Source: BOG-908 sp965198825 (GTDB taxonomy: Bacteria; Pseudomonadota; Alphaproteobacteria; Acetobacterales; Acetobacteraceae). From it: 64,000 bases of DNA. The stretch spans positions 372,001 through 436,000 of the forward strand of contig CBDAQB010000002.1 in NCBI GenBank assembly GCA_965198825.1, given 5' to 3'. A program made the translations under genes and the position numbers. Positions 7,431 through 16,536 of this stretch are shown piece by piece. A model generated the notes under the pieces. That model did no database searches, was not told the DNA's origin, and worked only from the letters and a program-made list of their open reading frames with translations. Positions within the stretch are counted from its first letter, which is position 1. Every line of letters begins with the position of its first letter.

Positions 7431-8510
7431 TTACTCCGCCGCAACCATGGAAATCACGAACTTCGTTCCTGCATGCGACCGATCCAACTCCACCGTAGCG
7501 CCCAATGACCGCGCCATGGACTTCACGATCATCGCCCCCATGCCGCTGCCTTTCGGGGCCACATCGGGTTGCGGGTAGCCGATGCCGTCGTCTTCCACCA
7601 CGAGGCACACGCCACTGGTGGCTGAGGGCCGTTTGAGCGAGACGCGCACCTGGCCGGTGGCGCCAACGGGGTAGGCGTATTTCACTGCGTTGGTGACGAG
7701 TTCGTTGACCATCAGTCCGATCGGCACGGCCTTGTCGGTTTCGACGCGTATGGGCTCTGCTTCGAGGGCGATGCGCGGGCCACTGAGCGGGCCGCCGTGC
7801 GCTTCAGAGAGCAGCGTGGCGCGGGAAAGTTCTTCGATGAGGCCTGTGAGGTAGGCGTCCATTTCGACGTATTCGACGTCATTGCTGGTGTAGAGCCTGC
7901 GGTGCACCAGGCTCACGGCTTCGACGCGTTCGGCGGCCTGGCGCAGCATGCCGCGCGCCGCCTCGTCGCCGACGCGCCGCGCCTGCAGTTCGATGAGTGA
8001 GCTGATGAGCTGCAGGCTGTTTGCGACGCGGTGGTTGACCTCGCGAAGCAGGATAGCCTGCTGTGCCGCGAGCGCTTCGAGGCGGTCGCGGCTTTCGCGC
8101 ACTTCGCGTTCGGCGGCGTCGCGTTCCTGCTGCAGGCGGGAGCGGGTGATTTCCTGCGCGATGCTGGCCGTGAGTAATTCGATGAACGTGCCTTGCACGT
8201 CCTTGATGACGTAGTCGGCCGCACCGCTCTTCAGCGCGGCCACGGCGATGCGCGGCTCCTCTGCGCCTGTCACGAAGATCACGGGTGCGGCGTAAGGGAG
8301 CGCCTGCAGGTCGGTGAGGATATCGAGCCCGTCGCGGCCTGGCATGTAATGGTCCAGCACGATGGCATCGAAGCGCGCGGCGGCGGCGGCCGTAAGCCCT
8401 TCCTCGCCGCCCAGGGCCACCGTGACGGCGAACCCGCAGCGGTCCAGGTGGCGCTGCACGAGGCGCGCGATTCCCGGGTCGTCATCGATGTAGAGCACCC
8501 GGGAAGTCAC
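7431..8510 (-). CDS. Receiver-histidine kinase hybrid (HisKA_2 type)
   Basis: A 359-residue protein with an N-terminal CheY-like receiver (RVLYIDDDPG, phospho-acceptor Asp in IVLDHYMPG, Thr in IFVTGAEE, Lys in DYVIKD), a coiled-coil linker, and a HisKA_2 dimerisation domain with the phospho-His in LLREVNHRVANSLQLI, then a HATPase_c domain (MVNELVTNAVKYAY, VEDDGIGYP, GSGMGAMIV). No membrane segment or DNA-binding domain. It is downstream of a lone receiver and a CHASE3 kinase on the same strand, so the three may form a relay in which this receiver controls its own kinase. The output is not visible. Confidence 0.88.
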   Translation of the reverse strand: MTSRVLYIDDDPGIARLVQRHLDRCGFAVTVALGGEEGLTAAAAARFDAIVLDHYMPGRDGLDILTDLQALPYAAPVIFVTGAEEPRIAVAALKSGAADYVIKDVQGTFIELLTASIAQEITRSRLQQERDAAEREVRESRDRLEALAAQQAILLREVNHRVANSLQLISSLIELQARRVGDEAARGMLRQAAERVEAVSLVHRRLYTSNDVEYVEMDAYLTGLIEELSRATLLSEAHGGPLSGPRIALEAEPIRVETDKAVPIGLMVNELVTNAVKYAYPVGATGQVRVSLKRPSATSGVCLVVEDDGIGYPQPDVAPKGSGMGAMIVKSMARSLGATVELDRSHAGTKFVISMVAAE

Positions 8511-8550
8511 GGCGGATTCCTTCAGCCTGCTCTCCTTGCAGCCGGACGCG

Positions 8551-8982
8551 TCAAGCCGCTTCCGGGACCTGCATGACGGTGAGGAAGAGGCCGAGCTGCC
8601 TGATGGCCGCAGCGAAGCCTTCGTACTCCACCGGCTTGGTGATGTAGACGTTGCATCCGAGGTCGTAGCAGCGCTGGATCTCCAGCTTGTCGTCTGTCGT
8701 TGTCAGAACGATGACGGGTGTGCGCTTAAGGGTCGGGTCCGCCTTGATGCGCGCCAGGATGTCGATGCCGCTCATGTCGGGCAGATTGAGATCGAGCAGG
8801 ACCAGCATAGGATCGGCCTTGCGTTCGTCGCCGCGGCCGAAAAGATGCGCGAGTGCCTTGGTGCCGTCGTCCAGGTGGGTGATTTCGTTCACCACGCCGG
8901 CGCGGCGCACGTTCTTCTCGATCAGCTTGGCATGGCCGGGATCGTCTTCGATCAGCAGGATGGTGACCGGCACGGCATTCAT
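8551..8982 (-). CDS. Single-domain response regulator (Rcp1-like)
   Basis: A 143-residue receiver without output domain: ILLIEDDPGHAKLIEKNVRRAG at the N-terminus with the acidic pair, phospho-acceptor Asp in VLLDLNLPDMSG, Thr in IVLTTTDD and Lys in VYITKPVEY. The long loop after the first helix (DDGTKALAHLFGRGDERK) is typical of Rcp1-type regulators that partner phytochrome-like or CHASE3 kinases. Its ATGA overlaps the stop of the CHASE3 kinase, so it is very likely that kinase's phosphoryl acceptor. The ATG at 8982 is chosen because the frame further upstream is antisense-like and unneeded. Confidence 0.9.
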   Translation of the reverse strand: MNAVPVTILLIEDDPGHAKLIEKNVRRAGVVNEITHLDDGTKALAHLFGRGDERKADPMLVLLDLNLPDMSGIDILARIKADPTLKRTPVIVLTTTDDKLEIQRCYDLGCNVYITKPVEYEGFAAAIRQLGLFLTVMQVPEAA

Positions 8983-10589
8983 CCTTCGAAACCTCCTGCG
9001 GGAGCAAAAGCGATTGGTAAAGTCAAGGTAAAGCTGGTTCCCACATCGAGGGTGGAAGAGCAAGATATGTCGCCACCGAGACGGCGCGCCAGTCCCCTGA
9101 CATGCGCCAGCCCGATGCCTTCGCCGGGCCTGTCCTGTACGCCCGACCGCCTGAACAGCTCGAAGATACGCTCCATGTCGCGTTCGGCGATGCCGCGGCC
9201 ATTGTCCGCCACCCGGTAGCTCGCCATGCGCCGTTCCCGCCGCTCGACGCTGATGGTGCCGTCTATGGTGATGACGCAGGGCCGGCCGGCCGCTGTGTAT
9301 TTCAGGGCGTTTTCGATCAGGTTGGAGAAGATCTGGTCGATCGCAGTCCTGTCGCACACCAGGCTGGGCAGGTCTCCCACACGCACCTCCGCGCCGATCT
9401 TTTCGACCTGCTGGGCGAGTGTCGCCACCAGCTCGGCAATCACGTGGTTCATGTCGAGCGTCTCCGGCGTCAGCACACGCCGCCCCTCGCGGGACAGCCG
9501 CAGGATGGCGTTGATCAGCCGGTCCATCTTGGTGGTGCTGGCGCGTATGAAGCCGATCGCCTCGGGCAGGTCCTCTTCGCTCGCCTGCCGAACGTCGGTT
9601 GGCACCACGCCGCCGCCCGCGCTCATCGTTTCGGTCACATAGGCATTCAGCCGGCGCGTCGCGACGTCGAGTTCGCTGGTGAAGCCGATGATGTTCAGAA
9701 GTGGCGCGCGCAGATCGTGGCTGACGATGTAGGCGAACCGCTGCAGCTCGTCGTTCGCCCGGCTGAGCTCGGCAGTGCGCGCGGCGACCGCCGCTTCCAG
9801 GATAGGCTTGCGTGCCGCCAATTCGTCGTGCGCCACGGTGAGCGCCGCCTGTGTCGTGCGCATGCGGTTGGCGTAGCGCTGCACGCCTACCACCACCACC
9901 GTGACCAGAACGATGAGCACGGCGAGCGCCACCAGATCGACCACCACGACGAGCCGCGCCCCGGCCGAACTGCGTTCGAGGTCCGCATTCAGCCGCGCCT
10001 TCTGCCGCTCCGACATCTCCTGCGCGAGGTGGCGTATTTGCGCCATCGCCTTTGCGCCCCTGTCGGTCTGCACCTCGGTCAGCGCCGCGTCGTGCTTGCC
10101 CTCTCTCTCCAATCTGACAGTCAGCGCCAGCTCATCGAGCTTGTAGGCGATCGCGTCGCGCCAGGCCGGCAACTCCGGATCACCGCCCACAGCGTCCGAA
10201 AGCTGCTGCAGCAGGCTTGGCGCCCGCCTCATGGCCGCGTCGAACGGCCCGAGATAGGAGGGCTTGCCGGTGAGGAGATAGCCGCGCTGGCTGGTTTCGG
10301 CATCGGTGACCGCCTGCAGCACGTCGCGGCTGAGTGACCTCAACAGAAACGTCTGCGACGCCCGCTGCACGTCACCGCCGGTGCGGACCGAGCTGAACAG
10401 CGAAATACCGACAATCGCCAGCAGAAGGATTGCGCCGGCCGCCATGGCGAACCGCTCGACACGCCCCCATAGCGAGTCGGGATGCAGTTCGAGCCGCGCG
10501 TTTCCATCAGGCAAGGGTGGGCGCTCCGTCAGTCCGCGCCGGCAAGGCGCCGGCGCCAGACTTCGAAACCGTGGCGCCGCAATTCGCAA
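8979..10589 (-). CDS. CHASE3-domain membrane histidine kinase
   Basis: Up to 536 residues. A first membrane segment (AAGAILLLAIVGISLFS) is followed by a CHASE3 sensor with the hallmark AVTDAETSQRGYLLTGKPSY, a second membrane segment (LVVVVDLVALAVLIVLVTVVVV), a coiled coil, a HisKA domain with FAYIVSHDLRAPLLNI, and HATPase_c with IFSNLIENALKYT, VADNGRGI and GEGIGLAHV. It sits in the inner membrane with the sensor outside. The start is uncertain: the first ATG lies 61 bases inside queC, a CTG at 10532 overlaps the queC stop, and an ATG at 10445 lies just before the first membrane segment. It overlaps the response-regulator gene by 4 bases. Confidence 0.88.
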   Translation of the reverse strand: MRIAAPRFRSLAPAPCRRGLTERPPLPDGNARLELHPDSLWGRVERFAMAAGAILLLAIVGISLFSSVRTGGDVQRASQTFLLRSLSRDVLQAVTDAETSQRGYLLTGKPSYLGPFDAAMRRAPSLLQQLSDAVGGDPELPAWRDAIAYKLDELALTVRLEREGKHDAALTEVQTDRGAKAMAQIRHLAQEMSERQKARLNADLERSSAGARLVVVVDLVALAVLIVLVTVVVVGVQRYANRMRTTQAALTVAHDELAARKPILEAAVAARTAELSRANDELQRFAYIVSHDLRAPLLNIIGFTSELDVATRRLNAYVTETMSAGGGVVPTDVRQASEEDLPEAIGFIRASTTKMDRLINAILRLSREGRRVLTPETLDMNHVIAELVATLAQQVEKIGAEVRVGDLPSLVCDRTAIDQIFSNLIENALKYTAAGRPCVITIDGTISVERRERRMASYRVADNGRGIAERDMERIFELFRRSGVQDRPGEGIGLAHVRGLARRLGGDISCSSTLDVGTSFTLTLPIAFAPAGGFEG

Positions 10590-11239
10590 GCCGGGCAGGT
10601 GCCGCAGCCGTAGCCCCAGTCATGGCGGTGCGTCCTATCGCCCAGGTAGCAGGTATGTGTCTGCTCGGTCACGATATCCAGAATACCCAGGCGTTCTGCA
10701 AGCGCCCAGGTGTCGGCCTTGTCGATCCACATGAGCGGCGTCTCGAGCACGAAGCGCCGCTGCATGCCGAGGTTCAGCGCGAGCTGCATGGCCTTGATGG
10801 TGTCGTCGCGGCAGTCCGGATAACCGGAGTAATCCGTCTCGCACATGCCGCCGACGATGCGCCGCAGCCCACGCCTGTAGGCCAGCGCCGCCGCATAGGT
10901 CAGGAACAGCAGGTTGCGCCCTGGCACGAAGGTCGTCGGCAGACCCTCCTCCCCCATGGCGATCTCGATCCCGCTGGTCATCGCCGTCTCGCCGAGCTGC
11001 GCCATGCCGGCGCTGATATCCAGCACATGGTCTGCGCCGAGCCGCGGCCCGGCCAGGCTTGCCCTGATGCCGTCCCGGCAGGCGAGCTCCACCCTGTGCC
11101 GCTGTCCGTAGAAGAAGCCTATGGTTTCCACATGGCCGAACCGCTCCAGCGCCCAGGCCAGGCAGGTCGTGGAATCCTGGCCGCCGGAGAACAGCACCAG
11201 CGCACCCTCTCCTCCAAGCTCGCCCTGCTGGGCCATCAC
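10529..11239 (-). CDS. queC: 7-cyano-7-deazaguanine synthase
   Basis: A 236-residue QueC, which converts 7-carboxy-7-deazaguanine to preQ0 with ATP and ammonia in queuosine biosynthesis. The PP-loop SGGQDSTT is at 18-25; the conserved GMCETDYSGYPDCR and GRNLLFL follow; Cys197, Cys212, Cys215 and Cys218 form the zinc site (GCGTCPAC). Length is usual. No queD or queE is adjacent in the window. The E1-like gene starts 26 bases away on the other strand, leaving little promoter room and no space for a preQ1 riboswitch. Confidence 0.95.
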   Translation of the reverse strand: MMAQQGELGGEGALVLFSGGQDSTTCLAWALERFGHVETIGFFYGQRHRVELACRDGIRASLAGPRLGADHVLDISAGMAQLGETAMTSGIEIAMGEEGLPTTFVPGRNLLFLTYAAALAYRRGLRRIVGGMCETDYSGYPDCRDDTIKAMQLALNLGMQRRFVLETPLMWIDKADTWALAERLGILDIVTEQTHTCYLGDRTHRHDWGYGCGTCPACELRRHGFEVWRRRLAGAD

Positions 11240-11265
11240 CCCTCCTGCGGCCCGGCCGCGCCCCT

Positions 11266-12054
11266 ATGTCTCACCAAACCATGAACCTGGATTTCTCCGC
11301 CGACGAAGTCGAGCGCTACTCACGCCACATCCTGCTCGACGAAGTCGGCGGCATTGGCCAAGCGAAACTGCGCGAAGCCAAGGTCCTCATCGTCGGCGCC
11401 GGCGGCCTGGGCTCGCCGCTGCTGCTCTACCTGGCCGCAGCGGGCGTCGGCACCATCGGCATCGCAGACGACGACATGGTCGAACTCTCGAATTTGCAGC
11501 GCCAGGTCGCCCACACCATGCCCCGCCTGGGCCGGCCCAAAACCGCCTCCGCCATGGAGGCTGCCGCCGCCATCAACCCCGATGTGCGTCTCATCGAGCA
11601 TCGGCTCCGCGTCTCAGCCGAGAACGTCGCTGCGCTGATCGAAGGCTACGACATCATCTGCGACGGTACCGACAATTTCGACGCGCGCTTCATCCTCGCC
11701 GATGCCTGCCATCACGGCCGCCGCACCCTGATCTCCGCTGCCGTCCTACGCTTCGAAGGCCAGCTCTCCACTTTCCGCTCGGGCACCGACGCCGCCATGC
11801 CCTGCTACCGCTGCCTCTACCCCGAACCGCCGCCACCCGACCTGGTGCCGAACTGCGCGGAGGCCGGCGTGCTGGGCGCTGTCACCGGCGTCATGGGCAC
11901 GCTGCAGGCCACCGAGGTGCTGCGCGAAATCCTCGGCATAGGCGACACGCTTGCGGGCCGCCTGCTGTTATGGGACGCGCTTGCCATGCGCTTCCGCGTC
12001 ATCACCCTCCACCGCGACCCCGCCTGCCCCCTCTGCGGACCACACGCTGCTTGA
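11266..12054 (+). CDS. E1-like adenylyltransferase (ThiF/MoeB/HesA family)
   Basis: A 262-residue protein starting with the family helix ERYSRHILLDEVGGIGQAKL; the nucleotide-binding GAGGLGSP is at 44-51, DDMVELSNLQRQ follows, CDGTDNFDARF precedes the active region, Cys197 in NCAEAGVLG is at the usual catalytic position, and Cys180/Cys183 with Cys254/Cys257 form the zinc site. Such proteins adenylate the C-terminal GG of a small sulfur carrier (ThiS or MoaD). No ThiS or MoaD gene is adjacent, so thiamine or molybdopterin use cannot be decided; MoeB-like is the closer match by size. A DsrE-like sulfur-relay candidate follows 22 bases later. Confidence 0.88.
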   Translation: MSHQTMNLDFSADEVERYSRHILLDEVGGIGQAKLREAKVLIVGAGGLGSPLLLYLAAAGVGTIGIADDDMVELSNLQRQVAHTMPRLGRPKTASAMEAAAAINPDVRLIEHRLRVSAENVAALIEGYDIICDGTDNFDARFILADACHHGRRTLISAAVLRFEGQLSTFRSGTDAAMPCYRCLYPEPPPPDLVPNCAEAGVLGAVTGVMGTLQATEVLREILGIGDTLAGRLLLWDALAMRFRVITLHRDPACPLCGPHAA

Positions 12055-12076
12055 CCCTTCACCCAAAGGAATACCC

Positions 12077-12457
12077 GTGACCGCTGAACCGCTAGGCGTC
12101 ATCCTTCACTCGGGCGCCCACGAGCCTGCCCACCTCGCCTTCTCCATCGCCGCGGCCGCAGCTGCCCTTGGCCGGCATGTGGTGCTGTTCGCCACCGGCC
12201 CGGGCTGCCGCGCCCTTCTCTCCGACTGGTCGGCACTCGACGACGCAGGCCGCGACGCCGTCGTGCGCGGCAGAGGGGTCGCTGGCCTGGGCGAACTCCG
12301 CGAAGCCGCGCGCGAGACCGGCGTCCGCATCATCGCGTGCGACGCCGGCCTGCGTTCAGAAGCGATCGCCCCGAGCGCCCTCACGGAAGGCGTCGAAGTC
12401 GCCGGCATGGCTACCTTCCTGGAGGCGGTAGGCGCCGGTCAGCTGGTGTCGTTCTGA
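12077..12457 (+). CDS. DsrE/DrsH-like small protein
   Basis: A 126-residue cytoplasmic protein from a GTG preceded by AAAGGA. Its layout is that of the DsrE/DsrF/DrsH fold: an N-terminal strand with LGVILHSGAHE, helix HLAFSIAAAAAALG, strand VVLFATGPGCRAL, and IIACDAGLRS in the second half. Cys in GPGC and in ACDAG are the candidate sulfur-carrying residues. The neighbouring E1-like gene supports a role in sulfur transfer, but no substrate can be named. The following secreted SH3 gene starts two bases after its stop. Confidence 0.65.
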   Translation: MTAEPLGVILHSGAHEPAHLAFSIAAAAAALGRHVVLFATGPGCRALLSDWSALDDAGRDAVVRGRGVAGLGELREAARETGVRIIACDAGLRSEAIAPSALTEGVEVAGMATFLEAVGAGQLVSF

Positions 12458-12459
12458 GC

Positions 12460-13272
12460 ATGCGCATTCTGCCCGTCCTGAGCCTGGCCCTGATCGCCGC
12501 CGCCAGCGTCGCCGCCCCAATTGCGACAGCACAGACCACGCTCGTGCCCACGCCACCGCCGAAGCCGCACCACGCCACCATCGCCAAAACCAAGACCACG
12601 ACGACCAAAACCACCACCACGGTGTCCAAGATCACGACGAAGACGGTGACCAGGCACACCGCCTCGACCGGCCACATACCGGTCGTCGCCTCGCGCCATG
12701 GCACCGCCGTACGCGAAGCCCTTCGCCCGACTTCCGCCCACCCGACCCTTCCCAAGCCGAAGCCAGTCAAGCCGGAACCCAAAGCCGCCGCCGTGGCGCC
12801 CAAGAAGCTGGAGCCGCCGCCGGTCCCCGCTGATGTCGGCACCAACACCGGCCTGCATTTGCCGCGCTTCGCCGCCCTCAAATCGGACGACGTGAACATG
12901 CGTTCGGGCCCGGGCGAGCGTTATCCTGTGCTTTGGCAATATCAGCGGCGCGACCTCCCGGTGAAAATCGAGCGCGAATTCGATGTCTGGCGCCTCGTCG
13001 AGGACATGGATGGCGTCAAAGGCTGGGTCCACCAGGCGACGCTCACCGGCCGCCGCGACTTCGTCGTCACAGGCACAGCCAACGTCACCATGCGTAGCCA
13101 GGCCGACGATACCGCGAGCGCCGTCGCCGTCCTCAAGCCAGGAGTCATCGGCCGCGTGAAAAGCTGCGACGCTGCTGCGGCCTGGTGCTCGGTGCAGGTG
13201 CAGTCTTACCAGGGGTTTCTCAAGCGAACGGATTTTTATGGCGTGATGGATGGAGAGGCGATCACGCCTTAA
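12460..13272 (+). CDS. Secreted SH3-domain protein
   Basis: A 270-residue protein with a clear signal peptide (MRILPVLSLALIAAASVAAP, cleaved near ATAQ), a low-complexity Lys/Thr stretch (about 45-62), a Pro/Lys-rich linker, and a C-terminal pair of bacterial SH3-like repeats: DDVNMRSGPGERYPVLWQYQ with WRLVEDMDGVKGWVH, then ANVTMRSQADDTASAV with AAWCSVQVQSYQGFLKR. SH3_4 domains usually bind peptidoglycan or act as envelope scaffolds. It probably shares the mRNA of the DsrE-like gene. A full palindromic repeat begins directly at its stop codon. Confidence 0.82.
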   Translation: MRILPVLSLALIAAASVAAPIATAQTTLVPTPPPKPHHATIAKTKTTTTKTTTTVSKITTKTVTRHTASTGHIPVVASRHGTAVREALRPTSAHPTLPKPKPVKPEPKAAAVAPKKLEPPPVPADVGTNTGLHLPRFAALKSDDVNMRSGPGERYPVLWQYQRRDLPVKIEREFDVWRLVEDMDGVKGWVHQATLTGRRDFVVTGTANVTMRSQADDTASAVAVLKPGVIGRVKSCDAAAAWCSVQVQSYQGFLKRTDFYGVMDGEAITP

Positions 13273-13405
13273 GGAAGCAAGCAGTTCTTTTTTGAAAAAA
13301 GAACCAAAAAACTTTCGACCTCTAGGCTGGGCCTGCATCAAGATCTCGGTCCCACATCGCAAAGTTTTTTGCTTCTTTTTTTCAAAAAAGAAGGTCTTCC
13401 TTCCT
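13273..13405. repeat. Three-hairpin palindromic repeat, copy 3 (full)
   Basis: GGAAGCAAGCAG, AT hairpin TTCTTTTTTGAAAAAAGAA, CCAAAAAACTTTCGACC, a centre containing TAGGCTGGGCC and CTCGGTCCC that can pair, GCAAAGTTTTTTGC, second AT hairpin and TCTTCCTTCC. It fills the gap between the convergent SH3 and RND pump genes. Its centre is closely similar to that of copy 14 at 62480. Confidence 0.9.
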
Positions 13406-13409
13406 ACAC

Positions 13410-16400
13410 TCAATGCGCCCGAGCGCCCACTGCCGGCATCCCGGCAGACACCGCCCCAGGCATCACTTCCCGCGCCCCATGCCGCCGCGCGAGCAGCAGA
13501 TAGAACGCCGGCACCACGAGCAGCGTGAACAACGTGCCGATGGAAAGTCCCGAGGCAATGACGAGACCCATGTCAAATCGTGCCGCCGCGCCCGATCCCG
13601 TGGCGAACACCAGAGGTGCCACGCCGAGCACCATGGCTGCCGTCGTCATCAGGATCGGACGCAGACGCAGCAGGGCCGCATGTTCGATGGCGGCGCGCTT
13701 GGTCTTGCCCTCGGCCTGCTGTTCGTTGGCGACTTCCACCATCAGAATGCCATGCTTGCTGATCAGGCCCATGAGAGTGACCAGACCGACCTCGGTGTAG
13801 ATGTTCAGGGTTGCGCCATGCACGCCGAGATAGATGAACAGCAGCGCCCCGCCGAGCGACATTGGCACCGAGACCAGGATGATCAGCGGATCACGGAAGC
13901 TGCCGAACAGGGCTGCCAGCGAGAGGTAGATCACCACCACGGCCAGCCCGAAGGTCGCGGCAAAACCTGAGGATTCCTGCACGAACTGGCGCAGTGGACC
14001 CGCCGTGTCGGTGGCATAACCGGGCGGCAGCACGTGCGCCGCGATGGCATCGAGCGCGCGCAGCGCATCCCCCTGGCTCACGCCAGGCATCGGCACGGCG
14101 CTGATCGTCGCTGCGTTCATTTGTTGAAAATGGCTGATCTGCTCAGGCACTGTCGTGGTGACGATGCGCGCCACAGAGGAGAGCGGAACCGGCACGCCGT
14201 TGATGTCGGCCACCGTGTAGTTCGATAGCTGGTCGGCATTGAGCCGGTCGCGCCGCACGACTTCGGGGATGACTTTGTAGGAGCGCCCTGCCATGTCGAA
14301 GTAGTTCACATAGCCGCCGCTGAGCATGGTGTTCAGCACGGCGCCGATCTTCGTCATGTCGAGCCCGAGTGCGGCCACCTTGTCGCGGTCGAGAACGATG
14401 GTCGATTGCGGCAGGTCGATCTTGAGGTCGCGGTCGGCGTAGGCGAACAGGCCGGTAGCACGCACGCGGCCGAGAAATGCGTCGGACACTTCGTTGAGCT
14501 CGCTGAACGGCCGCGTAGTCTTGATAACATAGCCGATCGGCAGTTGCCCGAAGGATCCGGGAAGCGGCGGCGGCTGGAACAGCGCCAGGCTCTCACCGGC
14601 GACACCCGAAAGCTTTGCCTGCAGGCTGCCGATGATGGCTTCGGTGCTCCTGCTCCTCTCGTTCCATGGCTGCAGCATCATGCCGCCCTGCGCTTGGCCG
14701 GGCTGATCGACCGCCCAGGTCGTCTTGCGCTCCGGTATCGTCTTTTCGTAGCCGAACACCTGATCGTCGTAGAGCTTCAGCAGATCGACTGAAGAATCCG
14801 CCTGCACCGCGCCACCGACGATGATGAAGCCGGTATCCTCCTGCGGCGCCAACTCGGACTTCGAGCCGCGGTAAAGCAGGAAGCTGCCGGCCAGCACCAG
14901 GATGCCGAACGCCACCACAGGCACGCGCATGGCAAGCGCCGCCCGCAGCACTGGCAGATAGGCGCGTTGCAGCCAAGGCCGCCGTCCCGCCGCCTCGCCC
15001 TCCGGAACGCCATGCTTCGAGCCTCTCAGGAGCAGGCGGCACATCATCGGCGACAAGGTCAGCGCGAGCACCGCGGAGACGGTGACGCTGCCCACCAATG
15101 TCATGGCGAATTCGGTGAACAACGCGCCGGTCAGGCCGCTGCGCAGCGCAATCGGCACATACACCGCCACCAGCACGACCGTCATGGCGATGATCGGCGA
15201 TGCGAGCGTGCGCGCGGACCGCAACGCAGCTTCGAGCGGTGTCGCACCGTCGCCGATTTCACGGCTGACATTCTCCACCACGATGATGGCGTCATCCACT
15301 ACGAGGCCGGTCGCCAGGACCAGCGCCAGCAGGGTGAGCAGATTGATCGAGAACCCGAGCACCCACAGGATGGCGAAAGTGCCGATCAGCGAAAGCGGAA
15401 TTGTCACCACCGGAATGAGCGACGCCCGCGCCGAGCGCAGGAAGGCGAACACCACCAGCGCCACGATGGCGAGACTTTCGAGCAGCGTGTTGATCACTTC
15501 GCGGATCGACGCATGGACGCTGCTGGTCACGTTATAGGCGATATAGCCTTCCAGCCCTTGCGGGAGGTCGGCCTTGATGGCGGAGAAGCGGTTCAGGACA
15601 TGATCGACGACATCCAGGATGTTCGCGTTCGGCACGACCTCGACGTCGATTAGCACGGCATCCTGCCCGTCCGAACGGATCGATTGCTGATAATTGTCCG
15701 ATCCGAGCTCGACTTTCGCCACATCCTCGAGCCGGACGATGGCGCCGCCCTGCTGCCTGATCACCAGCCGCTTGAACGCCTCGGGCGAATGAACGCCGGT
15801 GGTAATGCCGAGCGGCACCTGGATCATCTGCCCCGCCGTGGAGCCGGCGCCGCTGGTGAAATTGTTTGCTGCCAACGCGGTCGACACATCCGCCGCGGTG
15901 AGGCCCCGCGCCGCAAGCTTTACCGGATCGAGCCAGGCGCGTAGCGCGAAGTTCTGCGCACCCCACACATTGGCAGCCTGCACGCCAGGCACCGCCTGCA
16001 GCTGCGGCTGCACCACACGCGTCAGATAATCCGTGATCTGCTCAGGCGACATCAGTTTGCTCTGGAACGCCAGGATGAGCGTGCCGCCCTGACCGCCGGA
16101 CTGGAAATGCACCGTCGGCGTCTGCGACTGCGCCGGCAGCTGGTCCTTGACCGAGCTGATCTGCGCCTGGATTTCGGTGAGCGCCTTGTCCGGATCCTGG
16201 TTGAGACGGAGGTAGGCTGTCACCGTGCTCGACCCGGTCGAGCTCGACCCGGTCAGATAGTCGATGCCATCGATGCGGGCGATGGCGTTCTCCAGCGGCG
16301 TCGTAATGAAGCCTGCCACCGTATCTGCCGAGGCGCCGTAATACGTGGTGTCCACTTCAATGAAGGCGTTCACCGTCTTTGGAAACTGCCTGACCGGCAG

Positions 16401-16535
16401 CGTGCTTTCGGCACGCAAGCCCATGAGCAGAACGAATACGCTGACCACCACCGCGAGAACCGGCTGCAACACGAAGCGGTCGGTCCAGAAGCGGACGTGT
16501 TGGGGACCCGTTCCGCCATGCAGATCGCCGCTCAT
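13410..16535 (-). CDS. RND efflux pump, inner-membrane transporter (HAE1/AcrB-like)
   Basis: A 1041-residue RND permease of normal length with N-terminal membrane helix (PVLAVVVSVFVLLMGL), duplicated halves and large periplasmic loops (PVRQFPKTVNAFIEVDTTYYGAS). The proton-relay acids are present in GLVVDDAIIVVENV, and the relay Lys in LMGLISKHGILMVEV. It exports hydrophobic compounds using the proton gradient, together with the adaptor gene 1 base upstream and the outer-membrane gene before that. Substrates cannot be read from sequence. No TetR or MarR regulator is adjacent. Confidence 0.95.
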   Translation of the reverse strand: MSGDLHGGTGPQHVRFWTDRFVLQPVLAVVVSVFVLLMGLRAESTLPVRQFPKTVNAFIEVDTTYYGASADTVAGFITTPLENAIARIDGIDYLTGSSSTGSSTVTAYLRLNQDPDKALTEIQAQISSVKDQLPAQSQTPTVHFQSGGQGGTLILAFQSKLMSPEQITDYLTRVVQPQLQAVPGVQAANVWGAQNFALRAWLDPVKLAARGLTAADVSTALAANNFTSGAGSTAGQMIQVPLGITTGVHSPEAFKRLVIRQQGGAIVRLEDVAKVELGSDNYQQSIRSDGQDAVLIDVEVVPNANILDVVDHVLNRFSAIKADLPQGLEGYIAYNVTSSVHASIREVINTLLESLAIVALVVFAFLRSARASLIPVVTIPLSLIGTFAILWVLGFSINLLTLLALVLATGLVVDDAIIVVENVSREIGDGATPLEAALRSARTLASPIIAMTVVLVAVYVPIALRSGLTGALFTEFAMTLVGSVTVSAVLALTLSPMMCRLLLRGSKHGVPEGEAAGRRPWLQRAYLPVLRAALAMRVPVVAFGILVLAGSFLLYRGSKSELAPQEDTGFIIVGGAVQADSSVDLLKLYDDQVFGYEKTIPERKTTWAVDQPGQAQGGMMLQPWNERSRSTEAIIGSLQAKLSGVAGESLALFQPPPLPGSFGQLPIGYVIKTTRPFSELNEVSDAFLGRVRATGLFAYADRDLKIDLPQSTIVLDRDKVAALGLDMTKIGAVLNTMLSGGYVNYFDMAGRSYKVIPEVVRRDRLNADQLSNYTVADINGVPVPLSSVARIVTTTVPEQISHFQQMNAATISAVPMPGVSQGDALRALDAIAAHVLPPGYATDTAGPLRQFVQESSGFAATFGLAVVVIYLSLAALFGSFRDPLIILVSVPMSLGGALLFIYLGVHGATLNIYTEVGLVTLMGLISKHGILMVEVANEQQAEGKTKRAAIEHAALLRLRPILMTTAAMVLGVAPLVFATGSGAAARFDMGLVIASGLSIGTLFTLLVVPAFYLLLARRHGAREVMPGAVSAGMPAVGARAH

Positions 16536-16536
16536 G

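Noticed and set aside
10529..11265. preQ1 riboswitch controlling queC
   Set aside because: Only 26 bases separate the queC start from the divergent gene, too few for the aptamer in an untranslated leader unless it lies in the neighbouring gene.
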